Origin: CAYVMN01 sp964452575
GTDB taxonomy: Bacteria > Desulfobacterota > DSM-4660 > Desulfatiglandales > Desulfatiglandaceae
Direction: 5' to 3'
Assembly (NCBI GenBank): GCA_964452575.1
Contig: CAYVMN010000071.1
Location: forward strand, 1 to 20,546
DNA: 20,546 bases
Shown: positions 14,867 to 20,546 of the stretch, one piece after another
How positions within the stretch are numbered: position 1 is the first letter of the stretch
Layout: every line of letters begins with the position of its first letter
Made by a program: the position numbers and the translations under genes
The notes under the pieces: generated by a model
Databases searched by the model: none
What the model was told of the DNA's origin: nothing
The model's input: the letters and a program-made list of their open reading frames with translations, nothing else

Positions 14867-15571
14867 ATGCGGCAAGTCCCACGCGTTTGCAGGAAAGAAT
14901 TCAATAGCTATTTTGTGTCTCCCATTGCCTATATCGTAATTTCTATCTTCCTATTGGTTACAGGCTGGTTCTTTTTCTCCACCTTCTTTCTATTCAATCA
15001 GGCCAGCCTCAGGAACTTCTTTGAACTCCTCCCCATTATCTTTTCTTTTGTGGTCCCGGCCATCACCATGCGCCTTTTCTCCGAGGAATTTAATATCGGC
15101 TCTTACGAGATTCTTATGACCATGCCGGTCACCTTCTGGGATGCCGTTTTGGGCAAATTCCTGGCCGGAGTTGCATTCCTGGTGTGCATGCTGATCCCTA
15201 CGGTTTCATACCCTATTACGGTTTCTTTTCTGGGGCAGCTGGATTGGGGACCAGTCCTTGGAGGATACATCGGGGCAATCCTCTTGGGAGGGGCATTCAC
15301 TTCCATCGGGCTCTTTGCCTCATCACTTACCCGAAACCAAATCACCGCCTTTATTATCGGGGTGGCCATTTGTTTCAGTTTGACGGTGATAGACAGGACG
15401 CTTTTATTCCTCCCTCGCTCAGCGTTAGGATTCATAGGACACCTGGGGGCGGACTTTCATTTTCAGAACATCTCGAAGGGCATAGTAGATTCAAGGGACG
15501 TCCTGTACTTTTTGAGTGTCAGTTTTGTAGCCCTTTACGGTGCACACCTGGTCATCCAGGAAAAAAGCTGA
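14867..15571 (+). CDS. ABC-2 type permease, GldF-like
   Basis: A 234-residue inner-membrane protein with about six hydrophobic segments. Its first half contains FFELLPIIFSFVVPAITMRL followed by FSEEF and a GSYEILMTMP segment, characteristic of GldF-type ABC-2 permeases. It should pair with the ATPase immediately upstream, whose stop lies one base away, and with the membrane-anchored GldG-like protein downstream. Length is close to the family norm. No periplasmic binding protein gene is nearby, consistent with an exporter or an envelope-remodelling role rather than uptake. Confidence 0.9.
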   Translation: MRQVPRVCRKEFNSYFVSPIAYIVISIFLLVTGWFFFSTFFLFNQASLRNFFELLPIIFSFVVPAITMRLFSEEFNIGSYEILMTMPVTFWDAVLGKFLAGVAFLVCMLIPTVSYPITVSFLGQLDWGPVLGGYIGAILLGGAFTSIGLFASSLTRNQITAFIIGVAICFSLTVIDRTLLFLPRSALGFIGHLGADFHFQNISKGIVDSRDVLYFLSVSFVALYGAHLVIQEKS

Positions 15572-15614
15572 ATCCCTCGGTTCACACAAGATACTTGATG
15601 AAGGAGGAGAAGGG

Positions 15615-17828
15615 ATGGGCATGAGAGAGAGATCAGGAAGGTATGTCAAATTTTTTGCCTACCTGGTCATCGTTATCTTGATCAATATGGCAGCCATAAC
15701 CCTCTTTTTTCGGTGGGATCTGACAGAGAATAAGGTCTTCTCAATCTCCGAGGCCAGCCAAGATGTCGTGTCAACACTCTCCGAGCCGTTGACCATAAAT
15801 GTATTTTTCACCAGTAATCTCCCGGCCCCTTACAATAATGTCGAGCAGTATCTCCGGGATCTCTTGAAGGAGTACTCCATATATGCCAACCAGTATTTCA
15901 ACTATCGCTTCTATAATGTGAGTGCAGAAGAGGGGGATATTAACCAAGAGGCAAAGAAGAACCAGGAACTGGCCAATAGCTATGGCATCTATCCCATCCA
16001 GATCCAGACAGTAGAAAAGGACGAGGTAAAATTCCAAAAGGCCTATATGGGACTCGTAATGATCCATGGGGATATTATCGAGCGGCTTCCCACCATAACC
16101 TCGACCGACGGCCTGGAATACCAGCTTACGACCGGAATCAGGAAGCTCAACAATAAGGTGGGGGCACTCCTACGCCTGCCTGGGAAGATCAAGATCAGAC
16201 TGTTCCTGTCGTCTTCTCTCCAGGATGTTGCACCCCTGATGCGCTTAAACAGGCTCTCAGAGGTCCCCAAGGAGTTGGAAAAGATCGTAGGGGAACTGAA
16301 TAAGAGGAGCTTCGGAAAGCTCGAATTCCAATATCTTGATCCAACAAAGGATGCGAGTCTGGAAAAGGAATTGAAGAAGTACAATATCATGAAGCTCAAG
16401 TGGCCGGCCCTATCCGATGGCAGTATCCAGGCCGGCAGCGGCTCCATAGGTCTTGTGATGGAATATGGGGACAGGGCTGTGGAGATCCCATTGGTCAGCG
16501 TCATGCGACTTCCAATTATAGGAACCCGGTACCAGATGGTTAATCTTAACAAGATGGATGAAATAATAAATGAAAACCTGGAATCCCTCATCGACATCAA
16601 CCAGGACCTGGGCTATTTGGCAGATCACGGTACTCTGAATCTCCCTGTTCGCTCACCGATGGGCCCTATGGGAAGGTCGGAACGAGAGCCCCTTTCCAAT
16701 TTCCAACAGCTCGCCTCACAGAATTACACCATCAAGCCGGTGTACCTAAAAGGGGGGACCATCTCCGAGGGCTTCAACTGCCTTGTGATTGCACGGCCAA
16801 CAGAGAATTTCAGCGACTATGAACTCTTCCAGATTGATCAGTTCCTGATGCGGGGTAAGAGCCTAGCCCTGTTTCTGGATGCCTTTAAGGAGGTCATGCC
16901 CCCTGAAAACATGCCCGTACAATACGGTCGGGGCCCGCAATATCTCCCTCTGGATACAGGGCTCTCAAAGCTCTTGGAGCATTATGGTATCCGTGTCAAG
17001 CAGTCCTTTGTTTTGGACGAGAGCTGCTTTAAGCAGGTAATGCCCCAACAGCTGGGAGGGGGAGAAAGGGAGATCTATTTTGCCCCTCTGATCAAGAGTC
17101 CCTATATAAACAAGGATCTGGGATTCATGAAAAATATCAAGGGCCTCGTGACCTTTAAGATTGCTCCACTGGAGTTGGATGAGAAGCGGATCAAGGAAAG
17201 TGGTCTGAAGGCCTACAGACTGTTTTCCTCATCTGACAGGTCATGGGAGCTGAGCGGGAATATCAACCTCAATCCGGTTTTTCTAAGCCCACCCCAATCC
17301 AAGGACAAGATGAAAAGCCATCCCTTGGCATACATCTTAGCAGGTGAATTCCCGAGCTATTTTCGAGGGAGGCCTGTCCCTGAAAAGGATGTGGAGGAGG
17401 AAAAGGGCAAAAAGGAGGACAAGGAAAAGGCAGGTTCCAAGACAGGGCCGGAAAAGAGACAGGATAAGGAACTCTCAAAAATCAGGGGCGAAGGGGAGAT
17501 AATTGCAAAGGGGAAGCCGGGGAAGATATTCCTTGTGGCATGCTCAGAGATGCTCAAGAACAGCCTGCTGGATCCGACGGGAAGGACCCCGAATGCCACT
17601 TTTTTGATGAATGTGTTAGACTCCTTGAATGACCGGGAGGAGATCGCAGCCATGCGGAGCAAAGAGCAGCGCTTCAATCCGCTTCAGGACACGAGGCCAG
17701 GGACCAAGACCTTTGTGAAGACCTTCAATATAGGGGTGCTGCCTGTGCTCGTGGTCCTCTTTGGGCTACTGGTGTGGTTCCTCCGGCATTCGCGAAAGAG
17801 ACGCATACATATGATGTTTCAGAAATAA
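15615..17828 (+). CDS. GldG-family ABC-associated membrane protein
   Basis: A 737-residue protein anchored at both ends: one transmembrane segment near residues 12-32 and another near 705-725, with a large domain between that should lie in the periplasm. The central part matches the GldG / ABC-type auxiliary family (FRWDLTENKVFSIS, then SEPLTINVFFTSNLPAPYNNVEQYLRDLL). A highly charged lysine/glutamate-rich linker lies near residues 595-625. The start chosen is the ATG at 15615 with GGAGG 7 bases upstream; the frame is open back to 15540, but that part overlaps the permease gene and lacks a ribosome site. It probably forms a complex with the ATPase and permease; the cargo is unknown. Confidence 0.88.
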   Translation: MGMRERSGRYVKFFAYLVIVILINMAAITLFFRWDLTENKVFSISEASQDVVSTLSEPLTINVFFTSNLPAPYNNVEQYLRDLLKEYSIYANQYFNYRFYNVSAEEGDINQEAKKNQELANSYGIYPIQIQTVEKDEVKFQKAYMGLVMIHGDIIERLPTITSTDGLEYQLTTGIRKLNNKVGALLRLPGKIKIRLFLSSSLQDVAPLMRLNRLSEVPKELEKIVGELNKRSFGKLEFQYLDPTKDASLEKELKKYNIMKLKWPALSDGSIQAGSGSIGLVMEYGDRAVEIPLVSVMRLPIIGTRYQMVNLNKMDEIINENLESLIDINQDLGYLADHGTLNLPVRSPMGPMGRSEREPLSNFQQLASQNYTIKPVYLKGGTISEGFNCLVIARPTENFSDYELFQIDQFLMRGKSLALFLDAFKEVMPPENMPVQYGRGPQYLPLDTGLSKLLEHYGIRVKQSFVLDESCFKQVMPQQLGGGEREIYFAPLIKSPYINKDLGFMKNIKGLVTFKIAPLELDEKRIKESGLKAYRLFSSSDRSWELSGNINLNPVFLSPPQSKDKMKSHPLAYILAGEFPSYFRGRPVPEKDVEEEKGKKEDKEKAGSKTGPEKRQDKELSKIRGEGEIIAKGKPGKIFLVACSEMLKNSLLDPTGRTPNATFLMNVLDSLNDREEIAAMRSKEQRFNPLQDTRPGTKTFVKTFNIGVLPVLVVLFGLLVWFLRHSRKRRIHMMFQK

Positions 17829-17840
17829 GAAGGGTCTTCA

Positions 17841-18809
17841 ATGAGGGTAAAGAAGGAATATGTCGTACTCGTCTTGATCATTTTGGCATTGTCTGTCTAT
17901 CTCTTCCTTCGTAGTCGCGACAGGAGCCTATACAAGGTCCCCGAGGTCCCTGAAGTTGCCCCCGAAGACATAACCCGGATCCAGATATCAAGGCCTGGCA
18001 GCACGATTTTGATGACCAAAAGGGATGACCGTTGGTACATTGATCCTCAAAAATTCCCTGTTGACGCCGACAAGGTCAAAGGGATGCTCGATCACATCAA
18101 AGGGATTACACTGACGGCCCTGGTGTCGGAGGCCAAGGACTATTATAGGTACGAGCTTGGCAATGATCAAAAGATTACTGTAAAGGCCTGGATAGGTGAT
18201 AAGCTAAGCAGGAGTTTTGACGTGGGCAAGCCGGCCCCGTCCTATCGTCATACCTTCGTGAAGCTGCCGGAGGATAGCAATGTCTATCATGCCAGGGGGA
18301 ATTTCAGGAGCAATTTCGACCAGACAGTCGAAGGCCTGAGGGACAAATCAGTTCTTTCATTCGACAAAAAGGAGATCCGGCAATTGACGATAGGCAAGGC
18401 CGAAAAGATGCTGGTCCTGGAACGGAAAGAGGTGCCTGTTGAGCCGGGTTCCGGCCAGGGTGCGGATAAGAAGACCGCTTCAAGAAAGGAGACAGTATGG
18501 GTGAATCCAGAGGGCAAGAAGGGGGATGGGTCCAAGGTAAATTCTCTGCTCGACAGCCTCTCCAGATTAAAGTGCAAGAAATACATAGAGGACCGGAAAA
18601 AGGAAGACTTTAAGGACCCAGTTTATACGGTTCGGCTGAAAGGTGCCCATGAATACAGCCTTTCAATATTTGCCAGGAAAGACAAGGACTCTAAGACCTA
18701 CCCGGCTGTCTCCTCCCAGAACGACTACCCCTTTGAGCTGGCGGATTACCAGGCCGACAGGATCATGACAGAGCCAGAAGAGATGATCAAAAGGCCGAAA
18801 AAATCCTGA
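17841..18809 (+). CDS. DUF4340 family membrane-anchored protein
   Basis: A 322-residue protein with one N-terminal transmembrane helix (about residues 7-24) and a soluble remainder predicted outside the membrane. It shows the DUF4340 pattern, with two similar halves: DITRIQISRP...RDDRWYID and EIRQLTIGK...KETVWVNPEG. Genes of this family usually follow GldG-like genes, as here with a 12-base gap, so it is probably an accessory of the same membrane complex. A lysine-rich linker (QGADKKTASRKE) separates the halves. Biochemical function is not known. GAAGGG is the ribosome site. Confidence 0.85.
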   Translation: MRVKKEYVVLVLIILALSVYLFLRSRDRSLYKVPEVPEVAPEDITRIQISRPGSTILMTKRDDRWYIDPQKFPVDADKVKGMLDHIKGITLTALVSEAKDYYRYELGNDQKITVKAWIGDKLSRSFDVGKPAPSYRHTFVKLPEDSNVYHARGNFRSNFDQTVEGLRDKSVLSFDKKEIRQLTIGKAEKMLVLERKEVPVEPGSGQGADKKTASRKETVWVNPEGKKGDGSKVNSLLDSLSRLKCKKYIEDRKKEDFKDPVYTVRLKGAHEYSLSIFARKDKDSKTYPAVSSQNDYPFELADYQADRIMTEPEEMIKRPKKS

Positions 18810-18876
18810 ACCGGCCGCCCTCCTCTTTCGATGCTATCACAATTCCCGGGCAGATAAACCCTAACGGGGGAATATC

Positions 18877-19521
18877 GTGGAAGGACTAAGATCAGGTCTT
18901 AACAGACCTCTTGTACTTGCAACACAGAATGAAGGGAAGATAGCTGAATTCAGGGCCTCACTTGTGGACTTTGACGTAGAGATAAGGGGCTTGAAGGATT
19001 TTGGGCCGGTCCCACAGGCAAGGGAAGATGGGGCGACGTTCGAAGAAAATGCAGTCATGAAGGCGCGTGTTACTGCCAAGGTGTTTGGGTTACCGACCCT
19101 GGCGGACGATTCCGGTTTAACGGTGAAGGCCTTGGTAGGGATGCCAGGTGTCCGCTCAGCCCGGTATGCAGGCGAGGATGCAACGGACGAGAGAAATAAC
19201 CTGAAGCTGCTTGAGGCCATGGAATCCATCGAGGACAGATCAGCTACCTTTGTCTGCGTTATTGCTGTATCAATGCCATCTGGGGCATCACTGATCTACA
19301 AAGGGACATGTGAGGGTCTTATTACACACAAATTGACTGGCACCCACGGCTTTGGTTATGACCCATTATTCTACTATCCACCTCTCGGGAAGACCTTTGC
19401 TCAGATGTCCTCGGAAGAAAAAAACCGCATAAGCCACCGTGGAAGGGCCATGGCAGCGCTCAGGCATGAGTTCGACAAGGTCTTGATCTGGCTGAAGCAG
19501 GGGTTGGCAGAGGAGTTTTGA
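18877..19521 (+). CDS. rdgB: XTP/dITP diphosphatase (non-canonical purine NTP pyrophosphatase)
   Basis: A 214-residue HAM1/RdgB enzyme that hydrolyses dITP, ITP and XTP to the monophosphate, keeping deaminated purines out of DNA and RNA. Signature elements are LVLATQNEGKIAEF, ADDSGL with metal-binding acidic residues, GVRSARYAGEDATD, THGFGYDPLF and a C-terminal SHRGRA. The start is GTG at 18877 with GGGGGAA about 6 bases before it. It lies 67 bases after the DUF4340 gene on the same strand and could be the last gene of that operon, although its role is unrelated. Confidence 0.95.
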   Translation: MEGLRSGLNRPLVLATQNEGKIAEFRASLVDFDVEIRGLKDFGPVPQAREDGATFEENAVMKARVTAKVFGLPTLADDSGLTVKALVGMPGVRSARYAGEDATDERNNLKLLEAMESIEDRSATFVCVIAVSMPSGASLIYKGTCEGLITHKLTGTHGFGYDPLFYYPPLGKTFAQMSSEEKNRISHRGRAMAALRHEFDKVLIWLKQGLAEEF

Positions 19522-19530
19522 GCACGGCAA

Positions 19531-19552
19531 AAAGGCCTCTTTTCGGGTCTTT
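19531..19552 (+). terminator. Weak hairpin after rdgB
   Basis: AAAGGCC (19531-19537) can pair with GGTCTTT (19546-19552), including one G-U, across an 8-base loop. Only a short, interrupted T-run follows, so termination may be partial. Confidence 0.35.
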
Positions 19553-19557
19553 CATAT

Positions 19558-19586
19558 TTGACAAAAAGGCTTCAGGTGTATATTAT
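19558..19586 (+). promoter_or_regulatory. Sigma70-like promoter of the IscA-like selenoprotein gene
   Basis: TTGACA at 19558-19563, a 17-base spacer, and TATTAT at 19581-19586. The predicted transcript starts near 19593, leaving a leader of about 35 bases before the ATG at 19628. With the downstream terminator this makes the gene its own transcription unit. Confidence 0.75.
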
Positions 19587-19627
19587 TGAGGTAAAAACAC
19601 AGCTGAAATTCCCGTAAGGAGGTAGAT

Positions 19628-19942
19628 ATGTTTGAAGTAACAGAAAAGGCAAGTGAAATGATAAAGGATTTCTTGAAGGAAAGGGAAGAAATCCCCTCAA
19701 TTAGAATCATGCTTTCCGAGGGGGGGTGAGCTGGGCCTTCTCTAGGTATGGCTCTGGATGAGTCAAGGGAAAATGATGAGATATTTGATGATAGGGGGCT
19801 TACCTACATCATTGATAAGGAGTTATATGAGCGAGTAAGACCCATAAAGGTGGATTACGTCAATACCCCCATGGGCTCGGGTTTTAACATCGCATCAAAC
19901 ATGAAGGCACAGTCTTCGTGCAGTACATCTTGCTCTTGCTGA
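19628..19942 (+). CDS. IscA/HesB-like selenoprotein (in-frame TGA at codon 34)
   Basis: A 104-codon frame from ATG at 19628, with AAGGAGG 5 bases upstream, to tandem TGA stops at 19940. Codon 34 (19727-19729) is TGA. Protein similarity continues unbroken across it: before it IRIMLSEGG, after it AGPSLGMALDE, matching the A-type iron-sulfur carrier pattern in which the cysteine before x-GPSLG is the first cluster ligand. The TGA thus sits at that cysteine and is best read as selenocysteine. The second ligand region is NTPMGSGFNIASNMK plus a Cys-rich end with Cys98, 102 and 104, in place of the CGCG of IscA. The family delivers or holds iron-sulfur clusters; selenocysteine members are known in deltaproteobacteria. 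selA, selB and selC are not in this window. A standard gene call gives only the part from 19748 or nothing. The alternative, a pseudogene, is less likely given intact signals. Confidence 0.88.
19733..19754 (+). promoter_or_regulatory. Candidate bacterial SECIS stem-loop just after the UGA
   Basis: GGGCC (19733-19737) can pair with GGCTC (19750-19754), one G-U included, closing a 12-base loop that contains AGG. It begins 4 bases after the UGA, in the region where bacterial SECIS elements lie. An alternative fold pairs GCCT with AGGT inside. It has not been folded by computer. Confidence 0.45.
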
Positions 19943-19958
19943 TGACCGCGACATCCGG

Positions 19959-19994
19959 GCCGCCGTCCTCAATGGTGGATGGCGGCTTTTTTTT
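19959..19994 (+). terminator. Rho-independent terminator of the selenoprotein gene
   Basis: GCCGCCGTCC (19959-19968) pairs with GGATGGCGGC (19977-19986) over ten bases, one of them G-U, with an 8-base loop. Eight T residues follow at once (19987-19994). It is the strongest terminator in the window. Confidence 0.93.
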
Positions 19995-20000
19995 GCATCT

Positions 20001-20435
20001 TCAAAAGGCCCCCAACTGACATGAAGATATCCTAATACCCAGCCCCTCACAGGCAGAGGAGACCTCCATCTTGCCTACGTTGAGACTCTCGGCTATGTCC
20101 CAGGCCGCCCTGCAGGAAAGTCGCCCATCTTCCAGGGCCTTTCTAATAGGCCCCTCCAGGTCCTCTGAGACACTCCCAGGGGGCCTAAGTATCTTCTTCC
20201 GGGGGCGGTAGCCAAAAAGCCCCAACTGACATTTGATTACTCTGATCTCAAGGAGGTCTGCATTGAGGCCCACCTCGCCAGGCGCTTTTCCTAATTCAGC
20301 AGCAAGGGCAAAGACAGAAGCGCAAGATATCTCTCCATCTCTAGCCCGGGCTCTCAGGGCCTGTTCGATCTGTGGATCGACCTCTTGATCGGGTGGGTGC
20401 TTTTGTGCGTAATGTTTCCTCTTTTTCGTGCTCAT
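20001..20435 (-). CDS. Hypothetical protein with two tandem CQLG-x-F repeats
   Basis: A 144-residue protein I do not recognise. After a basic start (MSTKKRKHYAQKH) it consists of two similar units of about 54 residues. Unit 1 runs from QIEQALRARARDGEISC to IKCQLGLFG; unit 2 from DLEGPIRKALEDGRLSC to SSCQLGAF. Each has an S-C near its front, a helical stretch of form A-x-x-[IL]-A-x-x-L, an I-R-[IV] strand and the terminal motif C-Q-L-G-x-F. The four cysteines are thus evenly placed. The helix pattern resembles a helix-turn-helix, so nucleic-acid binding is possible, and the cysteines could bind metal; both are inference. No membrane segment or signal peptide is seen. A GAGG lies about 7 bases before the ATG. 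It converges on the selenoprotein gene, whose terminator ends 6 bases beyond its stop. Confidence 0.8.
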   Translation of the reverse strand: MSTKKRKHYAQKHPPDQEVDPQIEQALRARARDGEISCASVFALAAELGKAPGEVGLNADLLEIRVIKCQLGLFGYRPRKKILRPPGSVSEDLEGPIRKALEDGRLSCRAAWDIAESLNVGKMEVSSACEGLGIRISSCQLGAF

Positions 20436-20467
20436 AACATCGCCTCGACATCAAATTTCAATAAATC

Positions 20468-20546
20468 GTAACACGTTTTGAAAGAAAGGCAGAGGACCGT
20501 GAGGGTCTTTTTTCCTCTCCCCTGCCTGGCAGAACCTGTATTTAAA
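20468..20546. mobile_element. Copy B of the MITE-like element, cut by the window end
   Basis: From GTAACAC this matches the left half of the element at 5898: GTTTTGAAAGA, then GGCAGAGGACCG, GAGGG, CTTTTT and CCTCTCCCCTGCCTG. It lacks six bases after GTAACAC and lacks the two TCCCGA hairpin units, yet rejoins at ATTTAAA. The right half lies outside the window. It starts 32 bases upstream of the CQLG-repeat gene and may carry or displace its promoter. Confidence 0.75.

Noticed and set aside
15540..15614. Upstream start for the GldG-like protein
   Set aside because: It overlaps the permease gene and lacks a ribosome site, while the ATG at 15615 has GGAGG at good spacing and begins just before the first transmembrane segment.
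19628..19942. Reading the IscA-like gene as a pseudogene broken by a nonsense codon
   Set aside because: The TGA replaces exactly the conserved ligand cysteine, similarity continues in frame, and promoter, ribosome site and terminator are intact; selenocysteine explains this better than decay.

Overview
The window looks like chromosome from a Desulfobacterota-type (deltaproteobacterial) organism. Three things suggest this: a SecA with an extra segment in its first ATPase region, a GldA/GldF/GldG-like ABC module with a DUF4340 partner, and an IscA/HesB-type gene with an in-frame TGA that reads well as selenocysteine. No phage, plasmid or insertion-sequence transposase gene is visible. The taxonomic call is inference from gene content.

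Layout. Bases 1-3.5 kb hold a minus-strand run of four closely spaced genes: a ChaN-like lipoprotein, a zinc-ribbon NUDIX hydrolase, hisD and a divergent GcvH-like lipoyl carrier. A 0.5 kb gene-free stretch follows, full of short repeats and containing a 155-bp inverted-repeat element. Then, on the plus strand, come uvrC (nucleotide excision repair), a 209-bp transposon-like repeat, secA (protein export), argJ (arginine synthesis) and a translationally coupled manC-manB pair that would make GDP-mannose from mannose-6-phosphate. A minus-strand methyltransferase gene converges on manB.

From 13.9 kb a second plus-strand operon begins behind a good sigma70-like promoter: ABC ATPase, ABC-2 permease, a large GldG-like membrane-anchored protein, a DUF4340 protein, and then rdgB (nucleotide pool sanitation). 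The first four probably form one membrane complex of unknown substrate.

At 19.6 kb is the most notable gene: a complete monocistronic unit (promoter, ribosome site, 104-codon frame, strong terminator) for an IscA/HesB-like protein in which codon 34, the position of the first cluster-binding cysteine, is TGA. A standard gene caller would truncate or miss it. Converging on it is an unrecognised gene encoding two tandem repeats of about 54 residues, each ending in a CQLG-x-F motif.

Most larger intergenic gaps carry degenerate short-period repeats: heptamers of NGCTAAY, AATCRYC and GGCGYRA type, and an octamer of GTYGAGYG type. There are also two longer inverted-repeat elements. One has a second copy at the right edge of the window and is flanked by a 9-bp direct repeat, which looks like a target-site duplication.
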